Assembly: GCA_944323255.1 (NCBI GenBank)
Contig: CALURU010000020.1
Location: 1 to 35,625, forward strand
Direction of reading: 5' to 3'
Length of the DNA stretch: 35,625 nt
DNA from: Candidatus Gastranaerophilales bacterium
GTDB lineage: Bacteria; Cyanobacteriota; Vampirovibrionia; Gastranaerophilales; Gastranaerophilaceae
Shown: positions 8,138 to 16,589 of the stretch, one piece after another
Numbering within the stretch: position 1 is the first letter of the stretch
Layout of the letters: the number at the start of each line of letters is the position of its first letter
Notes under the pieces: model-generated
Told to the model about the DNA's origin: nothing
The model's database searches: none
The model's input: only the letters and a program-made list of their open reading frames with translations
Translations under genes and position numbers: made by a program

Positions 8138-8334
8138 TTTTCGGTGGGCATACTTACTGCGTTCGGAAATATACTTTTAAAAACGTAATTAATCAGCTTT
8201 GGCTTATGGGCAGTGATGACTGCATCTGTAGTTTAAGCAAATTACACAACATGGATAAATGAGTTTTCTACCAATTAACGTTTTTATGCTAAACTTGATT
8301 TAGATATTTGGTATTAATAGTTGAGGTAGGATAA
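8138..8334. other. Intergenic gap with a degenerate GTAGG-type repeat
   Basis: GGTGGGCATACTTACTGCG near 8143-8162 resembles repeat copies B and D (the same GGGCATACTT core) but the right arm is decayed. The rest is AT-rich; the Shine-Dalgarno for serS (GAGGTAGGAT) lies at the right end. Confidence 0.35.
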
Positions 8335-9597
8335 ATGTTAGATATTAAATTAATTAGAGAGAATCCGGAAAAGATTAATGAATTACTAAAAAGGAGAAAT
8401 CCCGAATTATCAATAGATACAATTATCGCAATTGATGCTGACAGGAGAAAAGTTCAGGCTCAGGCGGATGAACTTAGAGCAAAAAGAAAATCCGAATCGC
8501 AGAAAATCGGTATGATGAAAAAGAACGGTGAAAATACTGATGCGATTCAGGAAGAAGTTCGTAAACTCGGCGACGAAATAAAAGAACTTGAAGAAAAACA
8601 GGTTGATTTGGATAATATCCAGAGAGATATGCTTCTTAGAACGCCAAATATTCCTGACGAGACAACTCCTATCGGAACTTCTGAGGACGATAATATTCCG
8701 GTAAAATTCTGGGGCGAACCTACTAAGTTTTCATTTACTCCGAAACCTCACTGGGATATTTGCGAAGAAAAAGGAATCGTCGATTTTGAAAGAGGTGTAA
8801 AAATTTCTCAATCAAGATTTACATTATACAGAGGTAAAGGTGCAAGACTGGAGCGTGCAATTATCCAATTCTTCCTTGATACTCATACGGAAGAACACGG
8901 GTATGAAGAAATTCTGCCTCCGTTTATGGCAAATGCCGCAACTATGACAGGCACAGGACAATTGCCGAAGTTTGCGGAGGATATGTACAAATGTGTTGAT
9001 GAGGATTTGTATCTGATTCCGACAGCAGAAGTTCCTGTTACAAATATTTATTCCGGCGAAATCTTGTCAGAAGAAGATTTACCAAAATACATGACGGCTT
9101 ACACTCCATGCTTCAGGCGTGAAGCAGGTTCAGCCGGTAAAGATACCAGAGGCTTAATCAGAGTTCACCAGTTCAACAAAGTTGAGATGGTTAAACTCAC
9201 CACTCCGGAATCAAGTCCGGCAGAGCATGAAAAATTAACAAGAGATGCGGAAGTTTGCCTGGAAAAATTGGGACTTCCGTACAGAAGAGTTGCATTGTGC
9301 ACAGCCGATATCGGATTCAGTGCAAATAAATGCTTTGACTTAGAAGTTTGGCTTCCTTCTTACAATTCTTACAAAGAAATTTCAAGCTGCTCAAACTACG
9401 GCGACTATCAGGCAAGAAGATCTAATACAAGATACAGAACAAAAGACGGACAAATAAGATTTGTTCATACGATTAATGGTTCAGGGCTCGCTGTCGGAAG
9501 AACATTTGCGGCTATTCTGGAGAATTTCCAGCAAGAGGATGGAACAGTAATTATTCCGGAAGTGTTGAGGAAATACACAGGATTTGACAGATTATAA
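8335..9597 (+). CDS. serS: Seryl-tRNA synthetase SerS
   Basis: Charges tRNA-Ser (and tRNA-Sec where present) with serine; a cytoplasmic class II synthetase. The 420-residue length is normal. The N-terminal tRNA-binding coiled coil spans about residues 1-110 ([14 protein letters not shown] through the long Glu/Lys-rich helices). The catalytic domain shows [11 protein letters not shown], motif 2 ([20 protein letters not shown]) and motif 3 ([16 protein letters not shown]). GAGG lies about 9 nt before the ATG. The gene stands alone and ends in a strong terminator. No T-box is visible upstream. Confidence 0.97.
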   Translation: MLDIKLIRENPEKINELLKRRNPELSIDTIIAIDADRRKVQAQADELRAKRKSESQKIGMMKKNGENTDAIQEEVRKLGDEIKELEEKQVDLDNIQRDMLLRTPNIPDETTPIGTSEDDNIPVKFWGEPTKFSFTPKPHWDICEEKGIVDFERGVKISQSRFTLYRGKGARLERAIIQFFLDTHTEEHGYEEILPPFMANAATMTGTGQLPKFAEDMYKCVDEDLYLIPTAEVPVTNIYSGEILSEEDLPKYMTAYTPCFRREAGSAGKDTRGLIRVHQFNKVEMVKLTTPESSPAEHEKLTRDAEVCLEKLGLPYRRVALCTADIGFSANKCFDLEVWLPSYNSYKEISSCSNYGDYQARRSNTRYRTKDGQIRFVHTINGSGLAVGRTFAAILENFQQEDGTVIIPEVLRKYTGFDRL

Positions 9598-9600
9598 AAA

Positions 9601-9632
9601 ATAAACCCCGCAAAAAGCGGGGTTTATTTTTT
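9601..9632 (+). terminator. Rho-independent terminator after serS
   Basis: ATAAACCCCGC (9601-9611), loop AAAAA, GCGGGGTTTAT (9617-9627), then a T-rich tail to 9632. A perfect GC-rich stem that starts 3 nt after the serS stop codon. Confidence 0.93.
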
Positions 9633-9697
9633 ATAGATATGTTTCAAAAATAACGGGATTTATATCTCTGTTTACACCCCAAAAGCTGAAATTGTCG

Positions 9698-9756
9698 CCC
9701 TGAACTTGTTTCAGGGTCTTACCACAGGCAAGATTCCAAAACAAGTTCGAAATGAC
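9698..9756. repeat. Nested inverted repeat ending in AATGACA
   Basis: CCCTGAA (9698-9704) pairs with TTCAGGG (9710-9716). Separately, GAACTTGTTT (9702-9711) is an exact inverted copy of AAACAAGTTC (9739-9748), so two alternative folds compete. The right end CGAAATGACA resembles the element at 101-136. Probably a dispersed palindromic element; a short minus-strand reading frame across it is not a gene. Confidence 0.55.
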
Positions 9757-9882
9757 ATTATAACTATATTGCAAGTACATTTTGTAAAAAATTGTCCATA
9801 AGTCTCCAAATAACATTATTGTAAATTTATCAATTTAATAATGTATTAGTATTATTTGATATGTGTACTCTAAGGCTAAGTT

Positions 9883-11043
9883 ATGATTCAACCGGTACAG
9901 CCCAAAATAACTAACTATCCAAATTTTAAACAAATAAAGCCGCAAGATTTTTGTGTTATTGGCGGAAAGTCTGCTCAAAAAATTGATGATGAGCAGGATT
10001 TTCGAAGAAAACTAATAGAGCAAAATGAAAGAATGATTTTTATCTTAGGAGGTCTTACTTTGACGGCTCTTTTAGGCAGCTTTATTTTTAATGTAAAAGT
10101 ATTAACAGAATTATTATCCAAAAAGCATAATAATTATATGCCGGCTAAAATACATTCGTTTGAATCATTAAAAAATAATACTAACATACCAACGCTTGAT
10201 AATTGTAAAAGTATTAATAAAGATTTGAAATCGATCTTAGAATCTCAAATTAATTTTACAAAAGCCAGTAATGAGGTAAAAAATGAAACCGGCAATCCTG
10301 AACCTTTAAACAGATTATTGTTATATGGTCCTGCAGGAGTTGGCAAGTCTTATTTTGCAAAAGTTTATGCTAAATCTCTTGATGCAGAATATATGGAAGT
10401 AATGTTTTCTGATTTCAACTCTATGTAGGCGGGAGAAGGTGTAGATAATTTAAAAAAAGTTTTTGATAATATACTTGAGACAGCCAAGAGAAATCCCGAC
10501 AAGAAATATGTTGTGACTTTTAATGAAATTGACGCAGTGTTAGTTCCGGCAGATAAAATCAGTGATAAAACAAAAGGTACGCATTGGGTTAGTAAACTTG
10601 AAGAACGTTCAGTATTTTTAAATTCTCTGGAAGAACTAAAAGAAAAAACACCTAATGTAATGATTATTGGCACAACAAATCTTTCGCCTAAAAATAATGG
10701 TTTAGATCGTGCTGCAATGAGTCGTTTCCAAAATTTAACAGAAGTTCCATATCCGGACAAAGACTGTTTATATGAAGCTTTAAAAATGAATTTGAATACA
10801 ATAAAAAATCATGAAAAATTTGTATCTGCCAATGATGTTGAATTAAAAAATCTGGCTCAAAAGATGGCGCAAAGAAAATTTTCATATAGAAATCTGGAAA
10901 ATGTTATAAACAATGCTAAAAGATATCATATGGATGATACAATAAACGGTAAAAATAGCGGTTTTAAACTGGAATACCTAAAAATGGCAGAAGAGAAACT
11001 AAAACTATCTGATGGAGAATTGGAACAAGGTGTAATTGCTTAA
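9883..11043 (+). pseudogene. Membrane-anchored AAA+ ATPase gene interrupted by one amber codon
   Basis: One continuous 386-codon frame with a single TAG at codon 182 (10426-10428). The first piece is 181 aa (9883-10428). The remainder keeps the same frame to 11043 and could restart at the ATG at 10513. Domains: N-terminal tag MIQPVQPKITNYPNFKQ, a membrane segment (MIFILGGLTLTALLGSFIF, 51-69), Walker A GPAGVGKS (149-156), then after the stop AGEGVDNL (as in the GEG region of other AAA proteins), Walker B-like VVTFNEID with N where D is usual, and sensor-1 MIIGTTN. The amber lies where AAA proteins usually have an aromatic residue (S-x-Y/W-x-G-E-G), so a one-base change (TAT, TAC or TGG to TAG) is plausible. 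Both halves are otherwise intact, so the lesion is recent, an assembly error, or read through. Confidence 0.8.
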
Positions 11044-11164
11044 TAAAAGTTTATAATTATCGACAAATAAAAAAATATTGTGTATAATAAGCTCAAATGT
11101 GTGTAAAAGATTATTGTCGGGTTAGTAAATCTGACATGGAGATGATAAAGAAAAGTAAAAATGC

Positions 11165-11188
11165 GTAGGTTGGGCATACTTGCCCGAC
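11165..11188. repeat. GTAGG palindromic repeat, copy D
   Basis: GTAG then GTTGGGC (11169-11175), loop ATACTT, GCCCGAC (11182-11188): a 7-bp stem with one G-U pair. It lies in the leader of the small MKINA gene, 11 nt before its Shine-Dalgarno. Confidence 0.65.
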
Positions 11189-11212
11189 AAAAACAACCAA
11201 GGAGTGTATTAT

Positions 11213-11473
11213 ATGAAAATTAATGCAGTAAACAACAACCAACCTGCTTTCCAAGAGGTTAATCAAAAATATTTGAAAGAAGCTGAAAACTGGTACAAAA
11301 GAAGAGGAAATATTGATACCTCTTGGTACGAATCATTAAGAGATGACGTTACTTTGTTTAAAGATATTTCTTCTAAAGACGGTATTGATACTATGAATGC
11401 TGCACGCAAATATGTAACTGAAGGCAGTATGAAATTCTTTAATCATGTAATGGATTGCATTAAAAGAGCTTAA
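11213..11473 (+). CDS. Small hypothetical protein with MKINA N-terminal tag
   Basis: I do not recognise a family. I chose the ATG at 11213 because AAGGAG lies 8-9 nt upstream. The 86-residue product begins MKINAVNNNQPAFQE, sharing MKINA with the 905-residue glycosyltransferase at 3710. The rest is soluble, helical and aromatic-rich (YLKEAENWYKRRG, TSWYESLRDDVTLF), with no membrane segment. The last 4 nt overlap the 3' end of the convergent gene at 11470-12318, so the two may affect each other's transcription. Confidence 0.7.
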   Translation: MKINAVNNNQPAFQEVNQKYLKEAENWYKRRGNIDTSWYESLRDDVTLFKDISSKDGIDTMNAARKYVTEGSMKFFNHVMDCIKRA

Positions 11474-12318
11474 TCAATAAGGTCACTGACTTTATTTCCT
11501 ACGATAGCTCCGACTCCCATGCCGACAAGTGAGCCGACAGGTCCGAAGTATTTTGCACCGATAGCTCCGCCATAACCGATACCGGCAACAGAGCTTACAA
11601 AGTTTACTGCGGATTTTGCAGTCGCTTTTATTGCATTCTCGCCATCAGAAATCTCTTTAACCAAATGTGCGGCTTCTAATCCGCCAAGTACAGCAGCGCC
11701 GATTTTTGTTGTTCTCGTCATAGCACGGGCTGTTAATTCTCCAAATGGTGATTTTGTAACAAATTGTTTTGCACCGACAAATGATGGGTTTGCTTGTGTA
11801 GATATTATATTTTCTATTTTGGTATCAACTGATTCCACATTGATATTGCACAATCTTGATATAAAATCTCCTAATTTTGTTTCCATAAGTGTCGTATCAT
11901 TCTTCAGCAGCCACTTTGCAAACTTAGGGCAGGGACTTGTGTCAGGATTTACAAATTTGTGAAGCAGTGTCCCTCTAAAAAATGAAAACGGATGCTGGGC
12001 AGTTTTATAATCATAAGACGGTGTAAATTTTTTACCCTCTGCTCCTGATTTAATTTGACGATAAGCAGATTTCATATCACGCCAATCTTCCGGAGCATTC
12101 AATACCGCAAGCGAAACAAGACCCGCAGCCGGAACATAATCGCTTGCTTCAATTTTATCCGGTACATGTTCAAGACGCCTGAATATCGGGCATACGTCAA
12201 AAATAGAAGTAAGCTCGTTCTCTTTATCTACCTGTTCCTTTACATCTTCATAATCACGTTGGATTTGAGGCAGCTTATTAACTTCGTTTTGATAAAGTAT
12301 CGGATTAATCTCTGACAC
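11470..12318 (-). CDS. Hypothetical protein with C-terminal glycine-zipper membrane region
   Basis: Unrecognised 282-residue protein. It starts with GTG at 12318, supported by minus-strand AAGGAAGG 6 nt upstream. Residues 1-200 are mixed polar, including an early acidic helix (QIQRDYEDVKEQVDKENELT). The C-terminal third is glycine- and alanine-rich: KIGAAVLGGLEAAHLV, then GIGYGGAIGAKYFG and VGSLVGMGVGAIVGNKVSD. GxxxG spacing of this kind is a glycine zipper, found in membrane-inserting hairpins and pores. A membrane location is therefore likely, but the role is unknown. It converges with and overlaps the small gene at 11213 by 4 nt. Confidence 0.7.
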   Translation of the reverse strand: MSEINPILYQNEVNKLPQIQRDYEDVKEQVDKENELTSIFDVCPIFRRLEHVPDKIEASDYVPAAGLVSLAVLNAPEDWRDMKSAYRQIKSGAEGKKFTPSYDYKTAQHPFSFFRGTLLHKFVNPDTSPCPKFAKWLLKNDTTLMETKLGDFISRLCNINVESVDTKIENIISTQANPSFVGAKQFVTKSPFGELTARAMTRTTKIGAAVLGGLEAAHLVKEISDGENAIKATAKSAVNFVSSVAGIGYGGAIGAKYFGPVGSLVGMGVGAIVGNKVSDLID

Positions 12319-12467
12319 AAAAAACCTTCCTTCACACTATATTTATATAAAGTATTTTGGTCGTGAAAAATTGCGCAGCTTAAAAAAAAATTTACACTTT
12401 TTAATGTTATATAAACTCTTTTTTATCGTAGAGTATTCATTAGCCTCGGCTTCAACAATATAAATCC

Positions 12468-12896
12468 TTAAAAAGCTTTTACTAAAAAAATCTTTATTCC
12501 CTTATCCAGTCGTTCAACTCGCTTAACATATCTATAATCCGTTATATTAGTAAGAATTAAAACAACAGCAGGAGCCTTGCCGGTCATCTTAGAATAATAA
12601 AGTGCCTGCCCTACCGATTCCGCCCACTTTTTTGCAAAATCAAATTCTATAGCATAGTCCTTGGACAAGCAGTCAACTCTGGTTAAATCCCACAATACAG
12701 CTTCCCTTCTGCCAAAATCCGACGTGCACCACTGGTTTACATAATAAGATTCAACTTGATCCGGCATCATTTGCTGTGTTTCATACCATTTCTGCGGAAC
12801 ATAACTTAATCCGAAATAATATATTCCGGTAGCCATCAAAAGAAATGTTATAATAAAATGAATAATTTTGTTTGATTGTCTCTTTTTGCGTGCCAC
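12468..12896 (-). CDS. Conserved hypothetical protein with N-terminal membrane anchor
   Basis: A 142-residue protein starting at GTG 12896, with GGAGAAATC upstream. A basic N-terminus (MARKKRQSNK) precedes one membrane helix (IIHFIITFLLMATGIYYFGL, about 11-30), then a soluble domain. RVDCLSKDYAIEFDFAKKWA and SVGQALYYSKMTGKAPAVVL match a widespread uncharacterised family whose pattern (D-C-x(n)-E-x-D-x-A-x-K-W-x-E-x-x-G-Q-x-x-x-Y) resembles the D...E-x-K core of PD-(D/E)XK nuclease-like folds. That link is inference from the pattern. It lies alone between a hypothetical gene and the rpsB-tsf operon terminator. Confidence 0.75.
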   Translation of the reverse strand: MARKKRQSNKIIHFIITFLLMATGIYYFGLSYVPQKWYETQQMMPDQVESYYVNQWCTSDFGRREAVLWDLTRVDCLSKDYAIEFDFAKKWAESVGQALYYSKMTGKAPAVVLILTNITDYRYVKRVERLDKGIKIFLVKAF

Positions 12897-12966
12897 GATT
12901 TCTCCAGAATAAATCCTATTATAGCATTACCTGTTTAAGATGAATAGTATTTTTGTGTAGCCAAAA

Positions 12967-12986
12967 GGCGGCGCTTTAGCGCCGCC
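12967..12986 (-). terminator. Terminator of the rpsB-tsf operon
   Basis: GGCGGCGC (12967-12974), loop TTTA, GCGCCGCC (12979-12986). On the minus strand the stem is followed by TTTTGG, and it lies 21 nt past the tsf stop. Confidence 0.85.
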
Positions 12987-13007
12987 CTTTGTAATACTAT
13001 ATCTAAA

Positions 13008-13871
13008 CTATTTATTCAACTGGCTCATAACTTCATCTGCAAAGTTATCGCTTCTTTTTTCAAGACCTTCGCCAAGAACATATCTGTCAAATCTTACAAT
13101 ATTGAATTTACCTTCAATTAACTGTTCGATTGTTTGGTCAGGATTCTTAACAAACGGCTGTTCAATTAAGCATCTGTGAGACATTAACTTGTTAACTCTG
13201 CCTTCAACAATCTTAGCTCTGATTTGTTCCGGTTTTTTAGCCAAATCTTCTTTGCCCATTTCGATTCTTGTTTCTTCTTCGATAACAGAAGCCGGAATAT
13301 CTTTTCTTGAAACAAATTCCGGAGCAGAAGAAGCAATGTGCAAGCAGATATCTTTTGCAAGAGCTTCGTCTTTTGCATCAGTCTGAAGTAATACACCGAT
13401 TTTACCATTGTGAATGTAAGTTGCAATGTTGCCTTCATATCTTACAAATCTTCTTACGGTAATTTTTTCACCGATAGAAGCAATTTTTTCTTTGATAATA
13501 TCTGAAACCAGCTTTCCGCATTTAGGGCAAGTTGTTGCAAGTAATGCATCAACATCAGCAGGGTTTGATTCTGCAACCAATTGAGCAAGTCCGTTAGTTA
13601 ATTCGATGAATTCAGCATTCTTAGCAACGAAGTCTGTTTCGCAGTTAACTTCAATCATAGCGCCTACCGAATCAGAAACATATGAACCGATTCTGCCTTC
13701 TGCAGCGATTCTTCCCATTTTCTTATCAGCAGAAGCAATACCTTTTTGGCGTAAAACTTCCATTGCTTTTTCCATATCGCCGTCAACTTCTACAAGTGCT
13801 TTCTTTGCATCCATCATGCCGGCACCGGTTTTGTCACGAAGTTCTTTTACCATAGTAGCTGTAATATTCAT
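13008..13871 (-). CDS. tsf: Elongation factor Ts
   Basis: Guanine-nucleotide exchange factor that recycles EF-Tu-GDP. The N-terminal UBA-like domain reads MVKELRDKTGAGMMDAKKAL, followed by the conserved EVNCETDFVAKNAEF core that contacts EF-Tu. The 287-residue length is normal. One oddity is a CPKC pair (TTCPKCGKLV, about residues 110-119) between the core subdomains, where the relatives I remember lack a Cys-x-x-Cys. It is the second gene of rpsB-tsf with a 113-bp gap holding an inverted octamer array. The start has AGAAGGAG upstream, and a strong terminator follows. Confidence 0.97.
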   Translation of the reverse strand: MNITATMVKELRDKTGAGMMDAKKALVEVDGDMEKAMEVLRQKGIASADKKMGRIAAEGRIGSYVSDSVGAMIEVNCETDFVAKNAEFIELTNGLAQLVAESNPADVDALLATTCPKCGKLVSDIIKEKIASIGEKITVRRFVRYEGNIATYIHNGKIGVLLQTDAKDEALAKDICLHIASSAPEFVSRKDIPASVIEEETRIEMGKEDLAKKPEQIRAKIVEGRVNKLMSHRCLIEQPFVKNPDQTIEQLIEGKFNIVRFDRYVLGEGLEKRSDNFADEVMSQLNK

Positions 13872-13891
13872 TTTAAATTCTCCTTCTTTTT

Positions 13892-13980
13892 AGGGAGTGA
13901 TTAAGTGACTAAGTGATTAAGTGATTAAGAACATATTTTATAAAACTTAGTCACCCAGTCACACTGTCACTCAGTCACTA
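13892..13980. repeat. Inverted octamer arrays forming a hairpin between rpsB and tsf
   Basis: Left arm: four units AGTGATTA, AGTGACTA, AGTGATTA, AGTGATTA (about 13895-13926). Right arm, about 20 nt later, is built from the reverse complement of the same octamer (CTTAGTCA, CCCAGTCA, CACTGTCA, CTCAGTCA). In the rpsB-tsf mRNA they can pair into a long imperfect hairpin. The same octamer occurs at 2361-2392. Confidence 0.75.
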
Positions 13981-13984
13981 ATAT

Positions 13985-14749
13985 TTATACAGTTGCAGGT
14001 TCTTCAACGCCTGCATCTGCAGCTGTAATAGATTCGATTTTGCCTTTAGTGTTAGCGTTGTTTTCTTTCAACTGTTTGCCTTCAATAACTGCATCAGCCA
14101 ATTTTGAAGTAATCAACTTGATTGAACGGATAGCATCATCATTACCAGGGATAATGTAGTTGATACCGTCCGGATTTGCATTTGTATCAGCAAGGCATAT
14201 TACAGGAATATTTAATTTATTTGCTTCCTTAATAGCGATATCTTCTTTTGCCTGATCAACGACAAAAATAATATCAGGAAGCCCTCTCATTTCCTTAATA
14301 CCGCCGAGAGTTTTGCTTAACTTAGCAAGCTGTCTGTTTAATTGAGCCTGTTCTTTTTTAGGCAATTTTTCTGCATGACCTGAAGAAATAAAATCTTCTA
14401 ATTCTCTTAGTTTGTTAACTCTTCCTCTAATTGTTTCAAAGTTGGTTAACATACCGCCGAGCCATCTTCTGTTAATATAATAAGCGCCTGCACGGGTTGC
14501 TTCTTCTGCAACAACTTCTGCAGCCTGCTTTTTAGTACCTACAAAAAGAACATTTCTTCCTTTTGCGGCATAATCTCTAACTACGTCATAAGCTGCGTCC
14601 AAAAGAGTGGTAGTTTTTCTTAAATCAAGAATATAAATACCATTTCTTGCACCGTAGATATACGGTTTCATTTTAGGATTCCAGTGCTGTGTCTGGTGTC
14701 CGAAGTGAACGCCTGCTTCTAAAAGTTCAATAAGTGATGCTGTTGACAT
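13985..14749 (-). CDS. rpsB: 30S ribosomal protein S2
   Basis: Small-subunit protein S2, 254 residues. Diagnostic segments: [20 protein letters not shown] at the N-terminus, [52 protein letters not shown], and [20 protein letters not shown] near the end. Minus-strand AAAGGAGACAAAAG precedes the ATG. It is the first gene of the rpsB-tsf operon and is preceded by a 300-bp leader/promoter region with a strong hairpin, a common arrangement for autoregulated ribosomal operons. Confidence 0.97.
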   Translation of the reverse strand: MSTASLIELLEAGVHFGHQTQHWNPKMKPYIYGARNGIYILDLRKTTTLLDAAYDVVRDYAAKGRNVLFVGTKKQAAEVVAEEATRAGAYYINRRWLGGMLTNFETIRGRVNKLRELEDFISSGHAEKLPKKEQAQLNRQLAKLSKTLGGIKEMRGLPDIIFVVDQAKEDIAIKEANKLNIPVICLADTNANPDGINYIIPGNDDAIRSIKLITSKLADAVIEGKQLKENNANTKGKIESITAADAGVEEPATV

Positions 14750-14777
14750 CTTTTGTCTCCTTTGTTTTTTCTAACTT

Positions 14778-14838
14778 GTTTTACTACGGGCTATACTGCT
14801 CCATCGGGGAGGATGTACCATTATGTATAGTAGTAAAC
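14778..14838 (-). promoter_or_regulatory. Structured rpsB mRNA leader hairpin
   Basis: On the minus strand GTTTACTAC pairs with GTAGTAAAAC (one bulge). Inside it TATAC pairs with GTATA, and CATC pairs with GATG around CTCCCC. The long stem-loop ends about 28 nt before the rpsB start. It is a good candidate for S2-mediated feedback control; the structure is visible, the regulation is inference. Upstream minus-strand sequence also carries a GGGGGTAAAT core shared with the minisatellites. Confidence 0.55.
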
Positions 14839-15012
14839 TATTTGTTTTGATTTACCACGCCATTTACCCCCGCCGACTAGGGTTATGCCTATCGACCAGT
14901 GTAACCACTATAATCTTAGTATAAACATGCTTTTCAGACAAGTAATCTCTTTACAACTGTTACAAAAGACTTCCGGCATAAGTTGTATTTGGTATAAAAA
15001 TTAGGTAAATAT

Positions 15013-15041
15013 AAACGACCGGATGTTTTATCCGGTCGTTT
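15013..15041. terminator. Terminator after pflA
   Basis: AAACGACCGGAT (15013-15024), 5-nt loop, ATCCGGTCGTTT (15030-15041): a perfect 12-bp stem. It lies 2 nt past the pflA stop on the minus strand, with an A/T-rich tail. Confidence 0.85.
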
Positions 15042-15043
15042 GA

Positions 15044-15787
15044 TTATTTTTCTTTTGCTTTTTTGTATGCCTGCATAATAATATTTCTTGCTTCAATTGC
15101 CTGATCATGAGTTAACGGCGGAACACCTTTCAGAGGATAATCTATTTGCAAATTCTCATACTTAGGTATCGCCATATCATGATAAGGAAGTACGTCTAAG
15201 GCTGCTATATTATGTAAACCTGCAAGAAATTCACCCAATTTCGTTAAGTATTCCTCTTTAAATGTAATTCCCGGAACAACTACGTGCCTTACCCACATTG
15301 GCTTTTTCATATCAGATAAATACTGCGCAAATTCCAGAATATTTTTATTGGAATGTCCGGTGAGTTTCTTGTGTTCTTCATCATCAATATGCTTAATATC
15401 AAGAAGAACTACACTCGTATATTTTAAAAGTTCATCAAGCTTTTGGGTATTATTTTTGTTAAACAATACTCCTGAAGTGTCGAGAGCTGTATTTACCCCT
15501 TTTGCGCTTGCCCTTTTAAAAAGTTCTGTTACAAATTCCATCTGACACATAGGCTCTCCGCCAGTCACAGTTATTCCGCCTGCACAAAATTCTTTTACAC
15601 TTTCATATTGCTCAAGAATTTCATCGACGGACATTTTATTATTTTCTCTAAACTCCCAGGTATCAGGATTGTGGCAGTACTGGCATCTCATCGGACACCC
15701 CTGCGTAAATACAACAAATCTTATCCCCGGTCCGTCGACGGTGCCGCAGCTTTCTATTGAATGAATATTTCCATATACTTCTGTCAT
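15044..15787 (-). CDS. pflA: Pyruvate formate-lyase activating enzyme
   Basis: Radical-SAM enzyme that installs the glycyl radical on pyruvate formate-lyase under anaerobic conditions. The 247-residue length is typical. GCPMRCQYCHNPDTW gives the CxxxCxxC cluster (C31, C35, C38) binding the 4Fe-4S centre. GGITVTGGEPMCQ is the SAM-binding GGE motif, followed by LDIKHID and VRHVVVPGIT. AAAGGAG precedes the ATG. No pflB is adjacent here, so its substrate enzyme must be encoded elsewhere. The gene implies an anaerobic fermentative lifestyle. Confidence 0.95.
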   Translation of the reverse strand: MTEVYGNIHSIESCGTVDGPGIRFVVFTQGCPMRCQYCHNPDTWEFRENNKMSVDEILEQYESVKEFCAGGITVTGGEPMCQMEFVTELFKRASAKGVNTALDTSGVLFNKNNTQKLDELLKYTSVVLLDIKHIDDEEHKKLTGHSNKNILEFAQYLSDMKKPMWVRHVVVPGITFKEEYLTKLGEFLAGLHNIAALDVLPYHDMAIPKYENLQIDYPLKGVPPLTHDQAIEARNIIMQAYKKAKEK

Positions 15788-15887
15788 TATTTTCTCCTTT
15801 CGCTCCGCCCGAATTTCTAAATTCGCTTCGCATATTAAGAAATTATGCCTCTCAGTCTTTATATTTACAGAGAGGGAAAAGTTTTAG

Positions 15888-16496
15888 TTATCTAACCTTG
15901 TTCTCATTTCCGTTTATTAGACGTTTAATATTTTCTCTGTGCAAATATACTATATAAATAGCTCCAAGAGCGCAGTAACCGATATATGCAAGCGGTGCAT
16001 GAAGAAAATACATTACAAACGGTGATAATACCAAAGCCGTAATAGAACCTACAGATACATATCGGGTTGTATATGTAATAACTCCCCAAACTGCTGCAAT
16101 TATTAATCCTGCTATCCAGTTGAGAGCAATAATTGTGCCGACTCCTGATGCTACAGATTTCCCGCCTTTGAATTGCAAGAAAACTGATTTACTATGCCCG
16201 ATTATTACCGCAATTGCTGCCACAACAGGAATTAACCCTATATTAGCGGCAGTTGTCGCAAAGATTTTTGCAAGAACTACTGGTAGTGCACCTTTGAGCG
16301 CATCAAGAAACATTACCAGAAAAAAGTAGTTTTTACCAAGCACGCGCTTTACGTTTGTTGCTCCGGTAGATCCTGACCCTACTGTTCTTATATCTTTCCC
16401 GGTTTTTGCCTTTACAATTAAATATCCGGTAGGTATTGAGCCTATCAGATAAGCAATTACCGCTGCCAGACATAATTCGACTATCATATATGACAT
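15888..16496 (-). CDS. plsY: Glycerol-3-phosphate acyltransferase PlsY
   Basis: Integral membrane enzyme that transfers the acyl group from acyl-phosphate to glycerol-3-phosphate, the first step of phospholipid synthesis; normally works with PlsX. I start at ATG 16496 (MSYMIVELC) because GGAGG lies 8 nt upstream; an upstream TTG would place this site inside the gene. The product is 202 residues with several membrane helices. Family motifs: GSIPTGYL, GSGSTGATNVKRVLGK (phosphate loop), DALKGALPV, and HSKSVFLQFKGGKSVASGVG. Confidence 0.95.
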   Translation of the reverse strand: MSYMIVELCLAAVIAYLIGSIPTGYLIVKAKTGKDIRTVGSGSTGATNVKRVLGKNYFFLVMFLDALKGALPVVLAKIFATTAANIGLIPVVAAIAVIIGHSKSVFLQFKGGKSVASGVGTIIALNWIAGLIIAAVWGVITYTTRYVSVGSITALVLSPFVMYFLHAPLAYIGYCALGAIYIVYLHRENIKRLINGNENKVR

Positions 16497-16554
16497 TAAA
16501 TTTTCCTCCAAGTTCTTTTTAAATTATACCGTAAATTATTTTATATCAAAACAT

Positions 16555-16583
16555 TTGCAAAATACATTAATATCATTTAAAAT
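16555..16583 (+). promoter_or_regulatory. Sigma-70-like promoter of the NTPase-TPR gene
   Basis: TTGCAA (16555-16560), 17-bp spacer, TAAAAT (16578-16583). The predicted +1 falls on the A of the ATG at 16590, and no Shine-Dalgarno is present in between. Confidence 0.6.
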
Positions 16584-16589
16584 CGTTTT

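Noticed and set aside
9631..9816. 61-residue minus-strand frame after serS
   Set aside because: It spans the serS terminator and a dispersed palindromic repeat; no ribosome site.
10426..10428. TAG reassigned to an amino acid
   Set aside because: Other intact genes here end with TAG, and no suppressor tRNA gene is visible, so a point nonsense change is simpler.
13184..13893. Antisense frames inside tsf (65, 84 and 95 residues)
   Set aside because: Shadows of a highly conserved gene in the opposite or shifted frame.
14750..15012. tRNA gene in the rpsB upstream gap
   Set aside because: Hairpins exist but no cloverleaf or GGTTC-type T arm could be assembled.
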